NCBI GenBank assembly: GCA_031415655.1
Contig: JANOSD010000116.1
Span: forward strand, 1-64,000
Direction: 5' to 3'
DNA length: 64,000 nucleotides
From: JAKOVR01 sp031415655
GTDB taxonomy: Bacteria; Actinomycetota; Acidimicrobiia; Acidimicrobiales; Acidimicrobilacustridaceae
Under the pieces are notes generated by a model. The model was not told the origin of the DNA. It ran no database searches and saw nothing but the letters and a program-made list of their open reading frames with translations. Within the stretch, counting starts at the first letter, position 1. Each line of letters starts with the position of its first letter. Positions 19,810 through 28,481 of this stretch are shown here, piece by piece. The position numbers and the translations under genes were made by a program.

Positions 19810-21138
19810 ATGGCTGCGCTGTTCCCCCCCGCCGTCGACGGACGACCTTCTCTGCTGTTGCGGATATTTGCCACGCCGGCGTTCTTTCGGCTGTGGTTGG
19901 TGCAGGCCGTCGGCGCCACCGGCGACTGGTTGGGGATGCTCGCCGTCATCTACATCGCCCAAGGCCTTTACCCCGGCGGGTCCAACGCAAGGGCGGCGGC
20001 CACATCGTTGGTGATCGGTGTGCGCCTACTCCCGCACCTTTTCCTTTCGCCGTGGGCGGGTGTATTGGTGGATCGATTCGATCGGCGCAAGCTCATGGTG
20101 ATGGCCGACCTTGGCCGTATCCCGGTGCTGTTGTTGCTCCCGTTCACCCGCAACCTCCTCATGCTTGTGGTGGCATCGGTCCTTCTCGAGGCGTTCACCC
20201 TCGTGTGGACGCCGGCCAAAGAAGCGATCACTCCCCACCTTGTGCCCCCGGAACACCTCACCACCGCAAACTCGCTCAACATGGCAGCCGGGTTCGCGTC
20301 GTTCCTGCCCGGAAGTGTGATGTTTGCGGCGTTGGCCGGTCTGTCGGGGTGGCTGGCGGGATTCTCCTCGCTCGGGTTCCTGAGCCGAGCCGACAATCAG
20401 ACCACCTTGCCCCTCCTGTTCGATGCCCTGACGTTCGCCTTTTCGGCGGTGGTGCTTTGGCGACTGGCGCTCCCCGAAGCGGCGATAAAATCTGACGCTG
20501 GCAGCCCGGCGCCGAAGCATCGTCGGCGACTCGACCTTCGCGGTGCATGGGCGGGGGTCACCGAAGGCTGGCGCTACGCCTTCCTGAATCCCACCGTGCG
20601 GGCGGTCAACATCAGCCTCGGAATCGCGTTGGTCGGGGGCGGGATGCTGGTCCCCCTCGGGGCGGTGTTCTCGACGGAAGTACTGGGCGCTGGCCCCGCA
20701 GGATACGGCCTCTTCACCACCGCAATCGGCCTCGGTGTCGCCGTCGGCGTCGTAGGGATCACGGTGGTGCAGCGGCGGGTTCCGAAGCCCACGGTGTTTT
20801 GGATTGGTTTAGTGATTTCCGGTGGTGCGCTCTTCCTTGCTGCTGCCTCGGGGTCGCTGTCGGTGTCGGTGTTGTTCCTGTTCGTGATGGGTTCCGCCGT
20901 CGGTCCGGTCTACGTGCTCGGTTACTCGATGCTCCACGAAAATGTTGAAGACGAAATGCGCGGCCGGGTGTTTTCCGGCCTCAACACGCTGGTCCGGGTG
21001 TGTGTGTTTGCCGCCCTCGTGATCGGCCCATTGCTGTCCGCTGCGCTTCGTTCGGTTCGGATCACGCTGTGGATCGACGCTGGGCTCATGTTCGGAGCTG
21101 GGCTGTTCGCCCGACGAGCCTTTCGGAGCAACCAATGA
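19810..21138 (+). CDS. MFS transporter, putative drug or siderophore exporter
   Basis: An approximately 442-residue, 12-helix major facilitator. The start of the domain reads FATPAFFRLWLVQAVGATGDWLG and the signature loop is GVLVDRFDRRKLMV between helices 2 and 3. It resembles the MFS_3 group of enterobactin-exporter-like proteins. ATG 19810 is chosen; TTG 19801 is an alternative. The stop TGA overlaps the ATG of tmk (ATGA), so the transporter is translationally coupled to a housekeeping kinase. The substrate is unknown. Confidence 0.85.
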   Translation: MAALFPPAVDGRPSLLLRIFATPAFFRLWLVQAVGATGDWLGMLAVIYIAQGLYPGGSNARAAATSLVIGVRLLPHLFLSPWAGVLVDRFDRRKLMVMADLGRIPVLLLLPFTRNLLMLVVASVLLEAFTLVWTPAKEAITPHLVPPEHLTTANSLNMAAGFASFLPGSVMFAALAGLSGWLAGFSSLGFLSRADNQTTLPLLFDALTFAFSAVVLWRLALPEAAIKSDAGSPAPKHRRRLDLRGAWAGVTEGWRYAFLNPTVRAVNISLGIALVGGGMLVPLGAVFSTEVLGAGPAGYGLFTTAIGLGVAVGVVGITVVQRRVPKPTVFWIGLVISGGALFLAAASGSLSVSVLFLFVMGSAVGPVYVLGYSMLHENVEDEMRGRVFSGLNTLVRVCVFAALVIGPLLSAALRSVRITLWIDAGLMFGAGLFARRAFRSNQ

Positions 21139-21758
21139 ACCACCAACCGGGTCGTTTCGTGGTGTTTGAAGGCGGTGAGGGATGTGGGAAGTCCACTCAA
21201 GCCCGGCTGCTCGTGGACTGGCTCGGGGAGGGCACGGTCCTCACCCGTGAACCCGGCGCCACGAGGGTAGGTTCGGCGTTGCGGGCGTTGTTGCTTTCAC
21301 CGGAAACGGGAGCGATGCACCCGAGAACGGAAGCACTCCTTATGGCCGCTGATCGCGCCGAGCACGTGGCCACCGTGGTGAAACCGGCCCTGGTTGCCGG
21401 CCACCACGTGGTGAGCGATCGTTGCGCGTACTCGTCGATTGCGTATCAAGGCTTCGGCCGCGGCCTCGCCGTCGGAGAAGTACGCATGTTGTCGGACTGG
21501 GCCGGCGACGGGTTATGGCCGGACCTCGTGGTGCTCCTCGATCTGCCGAACGCTGCTTCTCGGCATGCGACGGCATCGAACGACGACCGGTTCGAAGTGG
21601 AGGATCGGGCCTTTCACGAACGAGTGGTGGCGGGGTTTCGCCAGTTGTGTGATGACGACCCGGAGCGGTGGGTGCGTATCGATGCATCGGGTTCGGTCGA
21701 CAACGTGGCCGACGCAGTCCGCGGTGCCGTGGCCGAGCGGCTAGAACTCCACCCATGA
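21135..21758 (+). CDS. tmk: Thymidylate kinase
   Basis: Phosphorylates dTMP to dTDP. The 207-residue protein has the P-loop FEGGEGCGKSTQ, the TREPGAT motif, DRCAYSSIAYQG for the DR(Y/x)xxS site, and a short LID region. ATG 21135 overlaps the upstream MFS stop by 4 bases, and its own stop overlaps the holB start by 4 bases. Confidence 0.95.
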   Translation: MNHQPGRFVVFEGGEGCGKSTQARLLVDWLGEGTVLTREPGATRVGSALRALLLSPETGAMHPRTEALLMAADRAEHVATVVKPALVAGHHVVSDRCAYSSIAYQGFGRGLAVGEVRMLSDWAGDGLWPDLVVLLDLPNAASRHATASNDDRFEVEDRAFHERVVAGFRQLCDDDPERWVRIDASGSVDNVADAVRGAVAERLELHP

Positions 21759-22813
21759 AGGAGCTCAACCTCTGGACCGATGTTGTGGGTCAACCGCGGG
21801 CGGTCGCCAACCTGCGGGCGGCGGTCGTCCACCCCGTGCACGCGTACCTTCTTGTTGGCCCCCGAGGGTCGGGAAAGCGAGCATTGGCTCGTGCCTTTGG
21901 CGCCGAGTTGCTCGCTCACCGGCTCGACGATGCGGATCGACATCGATTGCTCGACCTTGTTCGTCGTGAGGAACACCCAGACTTCCACGTGATCAAACGT
22001 GTGGGCGCGGCGATCTCTGCGGAGCAGGCCACCGATGTCGTGCGAGAAGCGTCGCGCACACCTACCGAAGGCGACCGGAAGGTGATCGTGCTCGACGAGT
22101 TCCACCTGCTCGCCGACGCGGTTGCCCCCAAGTTGTTGAAAACGATCGAGGAGCCCCCCGAAGGTGTGGTGTTCCTGGTACTCGCCGACGAGTTGGCACC
22201 CGAGTTAGTCACGATCGCCTCGCGCTGTGTGCGGGTGGAGTTGGGTCCCGTGCCGTTCACCGACATCGTGGAGCGGCTGATTTTCGAAGGGGTGCCTCGG
22301 GCCAAGGCCGACGAGGCGGCCCTTGGCGCGGTGGGTGATCTCGGGCGGGCGCGAGTGCTCGCCACGGACCCCCAACTGGCGTTTCGTCGACAGCTTTGGG
22401 CCGACGTTTCTGTGCGCCTCGACGGGACCGGTCATCGCGTGTCCCGGCAAGTCGACGAGATCGGGGCGGCAATCGACAACGCCGCTGCGCCGCTAGTGGC
22501 CAAACAAGCGACGGAGATCGAGGCACTCGAAGAGCGGGTAGCGCTCTACGGCGAGCGGGGGTCGGGACGCAAGGATCTTGAAGCCCGCCACAAACGGGAG
22601 CTGCGCCGGCACCGCACGGATGAGCTGCGGTTTGGGCTGGCAGTTTTGGCTCGCCGCTACCGTGACGCTGTCGTTAACGCAGAAAGGCCGGCGCCGCTCT
22701 ACGAGGCCGTGGCAGCGATCGCCGCCACCAACGAAGCGTTAGTACGCAACCCGATGGAAAAGCTGGCGCTACAGGCCCTTTTCGTTCGCCTGCCGCCGGT
22801 CGCCGTGGAGTAG
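21755..22813 (+). CDS. holB: DNA polymerase III subunit delta prime
   Basis: Clamp-loader AAA+ subunit, 352 residues. It shows VVGQPRAVANLRAAV, the Walker-A-like GPRGSGKRALA, Walker B VIVLDEFHLL and sensor AKLLKTIEEPPEGVVF (read here as PKLLKTIEEPP). The zinc-finger cysteines found in many DnaX-type subunits are absent, as is common for delta prime. It starts at ATG 21755 in an ATGA overlap with tmk; tmk-holB pairing is widespread in bacteria and supports the call. A frame extending upstream into tmk is ignored. Confidence 0.93.
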   Translation: MKELNLWTDVVGQPRAVANLRAAVVHPVHAYLLVGPRGSGKRALARAFGAELLAHRLDDADRHRLLDLVRREEHPDFHVIKRVGAAISAEQATDVVREASRTPTEGDRKVIVLDEFHLLADAVAPKLLKTIEEPPEGVVFLVLADELAPELVTIASRCVRVELGPVPFTDIVERLIFEGVPRAKADEAALGAVGDLGRARVLATDPQLAFRRQLWADVSVRLDGTGHRVSRQVDEIGAAIDNAAAPLVAKQATEIEALEERVALYGERGSGRKDLEARHKRELRRHRTDELRFGLAVLARRYRDAVVNAERPAPLYEAVAAIAATNEALVRNPMEKLALQALFVRLPPVAVE

Positions 22814-22981
22814 CGAGCGCTCGACGACGGGCTCCGCGCCATCGTCGAAATATGCACCTCGTTCCGGTGACTTTGGTGTTGGCGCTGGCTTGGGCGATCT
22901 CTGAGCAGACCCGAGGTTCGGATCTCGATCCGTGAACGCCGCGCGGGCGTTGCGGGCATTGCGGCGATCTTTGTGATGTTC

Positions 22982-23557
22982 CTATGCGACGGTGGAGAGC
23001 GGCTCGTTGGGGCCCTCGCGGATGACGTCTCGGCCATCGACGACGGCGTCACCCCCAACCACGCCACCACACACGAAGGCTTGTCCAGACACACGCGCCA
23101 TATCGGTGACCGTGGCGTTGCCCATAACCCGTGCTTCGCCGTTCACGAGTGCGTTGCCGGTGACGTGAGCCCCGGCGCCGATTCGCGCACTGCCCCCAAT
23201 GCGTGCATTGCCATCGATCGTGGCGATCTCTACGGTTGCGCTGTCGGTCACTACTGCTCGTCCGCCGACACGGGCGCCCTCGAGCAGTCGGGCATTGCCG
23301 CTGACGGCAGCGGTACCCGAAACTACCGCCTGATCGAAAACCCGGGCGTTGCCGAACACCAGCGAATCTCTGGTGACCGTCGCGGTTGGGTCGGCATGCG
23401 CGGTATCGGCCACCCAGCCGCCGGCGGATCCGTCACCGTTTGCATGACGTTTGGCGCGAACGGAACCACTTCCGAAATCGAATCGGTTGTCCACTTCGCT
23501 GTGCCCGTTGGTCGCGTCGCTACTCGCTACCCTCCGCCGCCGCATCCCTCTCGCCAT
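22982..23557 (-). CDS. Left-handed beta-helix (hexapeptide repeat) protein
   Basis: A 191-residue protein. After an Arg-rich N-terminus (MARGMRRRRVASS) and a Gly/Ser/Asp linker, residues about 50-170 are a run of hexapeptide-like turns such as GNARVFDQAVVSG, GNARLLEGARVGG, GNARIGGSARIGAGA and GNALVNGEARVMGNA. This is a YdcK-like or phage-type parallel beta-helix without the residues of an acyltransferase active site. The start ATG 23557 has GGAGG 7 bases upstream. It could be a structural or polymerising protein; function unknown. Confidence 0.8.
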   Translation of the reverse strand: MARGMRRRRVASSDATNGHSEVDNRFDFGSGSVRAKRHANGDGSAGGWVADTAHADPTATVTRDSLVFGNARVFDQAVVSGTAAVSGNARLLEGARVGGRAVVTDSATVEIATIDGNARIGGSARIGAGAHVTGNALVNGEARVMGNATVTDMARVSGQAFVCGGVVGGDAVVDGRDVIREGPNEPLSTVA

Positions 23558-23717
23558 TGCTTTGCCTCCATAGCTGAAACGGAAGCATTGCTGCCGCTCC
23601 CGTGCCGGAGCGGACATTCGGGAAGAATCGAGGAAGAATTGAGGGAGAATTGACAGAGAACTGAGAGAGAAATGACCAGATATTCGGGACCGGGAACGAC
23701 ACGGCCGTTGTCGGTCG
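23558..23717. repeat. Intergenic region with five 11-bp degenerate tandem units
   Basis: Bases 23622-23676 consist of five 11-bp units: GAAGAATCGAG, GAAGAATTGAG, GGAGAATTGAC, AGAGAACTGAG and AGAGAAATGAC. The region lies between two minus-strand genes. The leader of the beta-helix gene runs through it. Confidence 0.8.
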
Positions 23718-26363
23718 TTACCAGGCCGGATCGGCGGCGAGAAGCGCGGCGAACTCTTCGGAGGGGACGGCTTTCGAGAAGAGGAAACCTTGGGCCCATT
23801 CGCAGCCGAGCGCTCGCAGTGCATCGAGGTGCTCGGGTTCCTCGACGCCTTCGGCGCAGGTGGTGAGTGAGAGTGCTTTCGCCATGTGCATAACGGCGGT
23901 GGCTACGGCAGATCCGGAGCCGTCAGCCCGCAGGGGTGTAACGAACGACCGGTCAATCTTCACGATGTCGACCGGAAAACGGTGGAGGTAGCTTAGGGAC
24001 GAGTAGCCGGTTCCAAAGTCATCGATGGCCAACTTCACCCCAAGCTCCTTGAGTTGTTGGAGAATGAGGAGCGTTGCTTCGGCGTCGTCGATCAGGACGC
24101 TCTCGGTGAGTTCGAGAGAGAGTTGTTCTGCCGGCCAGTTGTAACGGCGGAGAATACGGTCGACCGTCGCCGCGAGGTCGGGGGCATTGAGCTGGCGGGC
24201 CGAAAGGTTCACGGCCACCAGGAAATGGCCGAGGCCCGGGGTGCGGTCGACGAGGGTTCGGGCCTGGTGAACCGCTTCCTCAAGCACCCAACGGCCGATG
24301 CGGGTGATGAGGCCGGTATCTTCGGCCACGTTGATGAAGTGCACCGGAGAAAGAAGGCCGTACTCGGGGTGGTTCCACCGCAAGAGGGCTTCGGCGCCGA
24401 TGATGCGGCCATCGGTGAGGTCGATCTTGGGTTGGTAGTGGACGACGAGTTCGGACCGCTCAATGGCGACGCGGAGATCGTGGTCCACCTTCAAGCGAGC
24501 CTTTGCTCGATCGCGAAGTTCCTGGTCGAAAATCTCCAACCGGTCACGACCGAGCTCCTTGGCCCGATACATCGCGGCGTCGGCATCCTGGAGGAGCCCG
24601 CTGGCATCAACGGCGCCGTCGGAGAGAGCAACGCCGATCGAGGCCGACAAGAAGATCTCGCCCTCCTCCAGGCTGAACGGTTCCGACAGTGCGAGGTCGA
24701 GTCGATTCGCAACGAAACGAACATCTTCGGTGTCGGTGATGTCGTCGAGCACAACCACGAACTCGTCCGCACCAAAGTGACTCACAAAGTCCCCTGGGCG
24801 CACCAGGTTTTGAAGCCGTCCCCCGAAACGCACAAGCAACGTGTCTCCGGCGGCATGCCCGAAGCTGTCGTTCACCATCTTGAAGCGATCGAGATCGACG
24901 AACATCACGGCGAGGTTCGTGTCGAGGGTGGCGCAACGCTGCAGCGAGGACTGAAGGAACTCCACCAGGCTTCGACGATTGGGGAGGTTGGTGAGTGAAT
25001 GGTGCCGGGCCTGGTGGTAGAGCTCGCGCTGCACATGATCACGATCGATAGCGATGGATGCAAGGTGCGATGCCACGGCGACGACGTTCTGTTCATGGAG
25101 TTCCGGGGTGCAGGGGCGGTCGTAGAACGTGGCGATGGATCCGAGCACCTCGCCGGACCGGGTCTCGATGATCGGGACTGACCAACCTGACCGAAGGCCG
25201 AACTCAAACAGCCCGTCGAATCGGCCGGCTTCGAACTCAGCGAGGTCGGCAGCGAAGTCCGGGATAACCACCGACGCGCGGCGTTCCACTGCGGCGCCGG
25301 CCGGCGACATCGCCAGCCCGCGTCGCTCTATGGAGTCGAGTAGAGCCCGGGGAAGAGATCCGGCGGCCCCGACGGTGAGCCGTTGACGGTCGGGGGAGAG
25401 AAGAAAGATCGCCGCCGAGCCGCCACTGTGGTATTCCACCATCTTGGCGATCGCCGGCAGGGTCTCGTCGAGTGGGGCATCGCGAGCGATGAGTTCAAGA
25501 ACTGCCGCTTCATCTTCAAGCAGACTTTCGGCCTGCCGAACCGCAGTGACGTTCCGGGTGGTGATCACGACGCCTTCGACGGATGGATCGCCGAGCATGT
25601 TCACCGCGGTGAACTCGATCAGCTCGTAGTGCCCATCGGAGTGGAGGGTGCGGAACACGTCGCGGAACTCGACGCGAGGGTGAGCGATGATTTCGGCGAA
25701 CGTGTCGGCAGCTCGAGCCTGGTCGTCGGGATGGAGGAAGGTGAAGCTGTCGGCACCAACCCAGCTCGAGGCGGGATAGCCGAGCACGTCGGTGAACTCG
25801 CCGCTGGTCTCGGTAACCCGACCATCAGCTCCAATGATGGTGACCGTATCGCTGATGTTCGCCAGAAGGGTCCGCCACTTGTATTCGGTCCGTTTGAGTC
25901 GTTCTGCGGACCGGGAAGACTCGGTGATGTCGAGCGCGAAGGCGAGGATCATCTCCGGCTCGCCGTCGCTGCCTCGGACCATCGCCGATGAGCCGAGGCA
26001 GCGACGTTTTTCGCCGTCGGCCCGGACCACGGGAAAGTCGATGTTGTTGAATTCTCCGCCTTCCATGAGCGTTGCGAGGCCAGCCAACACCGCCTCGATT
26101 CCGTCTGATGGAATGAAGGGCACAAGCTCACCGATCACTTCGGTGGCGGTCCATCCAAAGAGGCGTTCGGCGGCGTGGTTCCACGCCCGCACCCGGCCGG
26201 CGAGGTCGACAGCATAAATGGCCACGGGGGCGTGAGCGATGGCGGAATTGTCGAGATCAAACGCGCCCGACCGAACGGCGTGGTTGGCGATGATGGCTGC
26301 ATCGGTCGGGTCGACCCCGGTGATATTGGTGATTCGAGACGAAAGCTCGGGGTCGGCGGTCAT
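23718..26363 (-). CDS. PAS-PAS-GAF-GGDEF-EAL protein, probable cyclic-di-GMP phosphodiesterase
   Basis: An 881-residue signalling protein without membrane segments. PAS domains cover about residues 35-150 and 150-275, a GAF-like domain 290-440, GGDEF 450-620 and EAL 630-880. The GGDEF signature reads FGADEF, with Ala for the second Gly, so cyclase activity is doubtful. The EAL domain is complete: GAEALLRWNHP, LAIDDFGTGYSSL, KIDRSFV and AEGVEE. It likely hydrolyses c-di-GMP under control of the sensory domains. ATG 26363 is chosen because GGGAG lies 3-6 bases upstream; ATG 26402 overlaps the apt stop. It follows apt on the same strand. Confidence 0.92.
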   Translation of the reverse strand: MTADPELSSRITNITGVDPTDAAIIANHAVRSGAFDLDNSAIAHAPVAIYAVDLAGRVRAWNHAAERLFGWTATEVIGELVPFIPSDGIEAVLAGLATLMEGGEFNNIDFPVVRADGEKRRCLGSSAMVRGSDGEPEMILAFALDITESSRSAERLKRTEYKWRTLLANISDTVTIIGADGRVTETSGEFTDVLGYPASSWVGADSFTFLHPDDQARAADTFAEIIAHPRVEFRDVFRTLHSDGHYELIEFTAVNMLGDPSVEGVVITTRNVTAVRQAESLLEDEAAVLELIARDAPLDETLPAIAKMVEYHSGGSAAIFLLSPDRQRLTVGAAGSLPRALLDSIERRGLAMSPAGAAVERRASVVIPDFAADLAEFEAGRFDGLFEFGLRSGWSVPIIETRSGEVLGSIATFYDRPCTPELHEQNVVAVASHLASIAIDRDHVQRELYHQARHHSLTNLPNRRSLVEFLQSSLQRCATLDTNLAVMFVDLDRFKMVNDSFGHAAGDTLLVRFGGRLQNLVRPGDFVSHFGADEFVVVLDDITDTEDVRFVANRLDLALSEPFSLEEGEIFLSASIGVALSDGAVDASGLLQDADAAMYRAKELGRDRLEIFDQELRDRAKARLKVDHDLRVAIERSELVVHYQPKIDLTDGRIIGAEALLRWNHPEYGLLSPVHFINVAEDTGLITRIGRWVLEEAVHQARTLVDRTPGLGHFLVAVNLSARQLNAPDLAATVDRILRRYNWPAEQLSLELTESVLIDDAEATLLILQQLKELGVKLAIDDFGTGYSSLSYLHRFPVDIVKIDRSFVTPLRADGSGSAVATAVMHMAKALSLTTCAEGVEEPEHLDALRALGCEWAQGFLFSKAVPSEEFAALLAADPAW

Positions 26364-26398
26364 GGGCTCCCTTCGCGCTGCTTGGTGATGGTACTTGC

Positions 26399-26950
26399 TC
26401 ACCGGTAGATCGCGAGCGTCCGGGTCGGCACCTCATCAAGGAGTGCACGGCCGTTGAGGAAGGCCAGTTCGACGACGAAGGCAAACGCCGTGACGTGGCA
26501 CCCGAGGTGACCGACGAGCCGGGCGGTAGCTGCCGCGGTGCCGCCGGTGGCGAGCACGTCGTCAACGATGAGTACCCGATCTCCCGCCGTGAGCGCATCG
26601 GTGTGCACTTCAAGGTGGTCGACGCCGTATTCCAACTCGTATCCCTCTCGGTGGCGGTTCCATGGCAGCTTGTCGGGTTTGCGGACTGGCACGAACCCGG
26701 CACCAAGGCGGATGGCCACCGGGGCAGCAAAAATAAATCCGCGCGCCTCGACACCGATCACCTTGGTGATTCCTTGGTCAACGTGCCATCCGGAGATGGT
26801 GTCGACCGTTTGACGGAATCCCTTGGCATCGTTGAGGAGGGGGGTGATGTCTCGGAATAACACACCGGAAACCGGATAGTCGGGGATGTCGCGGATCAGG
26901 GCCTTCACGCCCGAGTCGTCGATGGTCACGGTGGCGACGCTATCGGGCAT
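26399..26950 (-). CDS. apt: Adenine phosphoribosyltransferase
   Basis: Salvages adenine with PRPP to AMP. It is 183 residues long, with the family N-terminus IRDIPDYPVSGVLFRDITPLL, the GVEARGFIFAAPVA strand-loop and the PRPP motif VLIVDDVLATGGTAAA. The length is normal. Its stop is 36 bases upstream of the chosen start of the PAS-GGDEF-EAL gene, so both may share one transcript. Confidence 0.95.
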   Translation of the reverse strand: MPDSVATVTIDDSGVKALIRDIPDYPVSGVLFRDITPLLNDAKGFRQTVDTISGWHVDQGITKVIGVEARGFIFAAPVAIRLGAGFVPVRKPDKLPWNRHREGYELEYGVDHLEVHTDALTAGDRVLIVDDVLATGGTAAATARLVGHLGCHVTAFAFVVELAFLNGRALLDEVPTRTLAIYR

Positions 26951-27009
26951 CCACGGGGCCGGAAGTGGTTCGGCCCGTTGGGCGCCACCTTGCTACGATC
27001 TTGGTTCCC

Positions 27010-27085
27010 GCCCGGGTAGCTCAGTCGGCAGAGCGTCTCCCTCGTAATGAGAAGGTCAGGAGTTCGATTCTCCTCTCGGGCTCCA
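27010..27085 (+). tRNA. tRNA-Thr(CGT)
   Basis: A full cloverleaf: acceptor GCCCGGG/CTCGGGC, D stem GCTC/GAGC, anticodon loop CTCGTAA with anticodon CGT (reads ACG), T stem AGGAG/CTCCT around TTCGATT. The last pair of the anticodon stem is a C-T mismatch. Discriminator T and an encoded CCA end at 27085. A genomic island is inserted in its 3' half. Confidence 0.95.
27041..27079 (+). repeat. Attachment site attL (inside tRNA-Thr)
   Basis: From the anticodon loop to the acceptor stem this segment matches 32336-32374 at 36 of 39 bases, with an uninterrupted 26-bp core at 27049-27074 (begins GAGAAGGTCAGGAG). A tRNA 3' half repeated in direct orientation 5.3 kb away is the classical scar of tyrosine-integrase insertion. 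Confidence 0.88.
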
Positions 27086-27449
27086 CAAAACCGCAGTTCA
27101 GGGCCTTGCCGGTGTTGCGAGCACCGGCACCATCGCCGCATTTGCTACGCCGAGCGCCAACAGGGGGGTCAGGATGGCCGACCCGCAGCCCGTCAGATTC
27201 GGGACGCCCGATGGCTATGTGACTGCGATACTCAACACCGAGCGCGCCGGTGAAGGCGAGGAAAATGGCGTGTCCGGGCTCACGGGTTCGCGCCTCGGCA
27301 GTGAGCCGATCGCCGATCACGATGCCGAGGTGGTCGCTCGCCAGTACGCTCCGGCGTCGATAGGCGCACGGTTGACGCGCCGAAGTGCGATGGCTCAAGC
27401 GAAATCCGAGAGTCATGCTTCGGCGACGAGGCGGGCGATGGCCTCGGCC

Positions 27450-27891
27450 GCGGCGCTCTGGCATCACCTTCGCTGGCACACCGGGCTCGAAGCGATCGCC
27501 GCGCTGCTCGGCCACCGCTCCATGCGCATGACCCTCACCTCCGCCAGAGCGCATCTCGGACCGCACCGTCGCCGACGAGTATTTCCGGGTCACCCAAGCC
27601 GTCGAAGCCGGCTACCGCGACACTCAGCCACTCCCCGCTGACACCGCCGGCGACAACATGCGCCGCCTCGCGGCCGACCACCGGCGCATGCTCGGCAACG
27701 GACACTGCACCCGACCAGTCGCCCTCGACTGCACCTTCGAGACCATCTGCGAACGATGCGGGTTCTTCGAGACCGGACCCCAGTTCGTCACCATCCTGAC
27801 CCGTCAACGCGACCACGCCACCGACCACGACCAACCCGACCGCGCCCAGCTCTTCACCGACCTGCTCGACGGCATCGACAAGACCGCCTGA
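27450..27891 (+). pseudogene. C-terminal relic of a tyrosine recombinase (island integrase)
   Basis: One frame reads GLEAIAALLGHRSMRMTLTSARA, the box II region of tyrosine recombinases; the expected catalytic Tyr is Ser (TCC at 27540-27542). A gain of about 2 bases near 27546-27551 then shifts the frame, after which ISDRTVADEYFRVTQAVEAG, NGHCTRPVALDCTFETICERC and LTRQRDHA follow in the other frame, ending at 27891. The Cys-rich tail is typical of a group of actinobacterial integrases. The N-terminal domain and the first catalytic Arg region are missing. Confidence 0.8.
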
Positions 27892-28024
27892 CCCGTGCTG
27901 CCATGAAGCCCAGTCCAGGACCGTGGATCACCCGTACAACTACCCTACCGGGACGCGATTTTCGCGTGGTCGGCCGTGATTGTACCGGCTTCCGAAACGA
28001 CGGTCGCCGGGCGCCGGGCGCCGT

Positions 28025-28040
28025 ACGATAATGGTATCGT
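28025..28040. promoter_or_regulatory. Palindromic operator/promoter of the toxin-antitoxin pair
   Basis: ACGATA (28025-28030), ATGG, TATCGT (28035-28040) form a perfect inverted repeat that also contains TAnnnT promoter-like boxes. It lies about 20 bases upstream of the toxin reading frame, the usual place for autoregulation by the XRE antitoxin. Confidence 0.6.
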
Positions 28041-28061
28041 TATCGCAGGCCCGGCGCTTCG

Positions 28062-28481
28062 TGGACGGTCGAGTTCTATCCTGATTGTGAGACCTGGGCC
28101 GAAGAGCTTCCCCAGGAGGACCAGGAGGCGCTGCTGGCCGCGGTACGGGTACTGCGAGATGTCGGCCCGGGTCTGGGTCGACCGTTGGTCGACACCGTCG
28201 TCGGTAGCCGGCACGCCAACATGAAAGAACTACGGCCCGGCTCCACCGGTCGCAGCGAGATCCGCTTGCTGTTCGCGTTCGACAAGGAACGGGCGGCGAT
28301 CCTGCTCGTTGGTGGCGACAAGAGCGACGATTGGCGGGGTTGGTACATCAAGAACATTCCGATAGCGGATGATCGCTTCGACATCCATCAAAAGGCGATC
28401 GACGCACGGCGGGCCAAAGAAGCGGCGGCAGTCAAAAAAGCACAGGCGACCAAGAGCGGGAAACCGAGGAGCAAACGATGA
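28062..28481 (+). CDS. RelE/HigB-type toxin (phage Gp49-like)
   Basis: The frame reads WTVEFYPDCETWAEELPQED, then the core HANMKELRPGSTGRSEIRLLFAF and GGDKSDDWRGWYIKNIPIADDRF, which is the PF05973 mRNA-interferase family. About 139 residues from the first conserved Trp. No ATG, GTG or TTG occurs in frame between the upstream stop (28029) and this Trp; the nearest GTG (28061) is one base out of frame and the first in-frame TTG (28185) would remove a third of the protein. The start may therefore be lost or non-canonical. It is followed by the antitoxin in an ATGA overlap. Confidence 0.78.
   Translation, partial: WTVEFYPDCETWAEELPQEDQEALLAAVRVLRDVGPGLGRPLVDTVVGSRHANMKELRPGSTGRSEIRLLFAFDKERAAILLVGGDKSDDWRGWYIKNIPIADDRFDIHQKAIDARRAKEAAAVKKAQATKSGKPRSKR

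Noticed and set aside
22852..22935. 27-codon frame after holB encoding a hydrophobic peptide
   Set aside because: No ribosome binding site or TAnnnT box and no context; too short to support.
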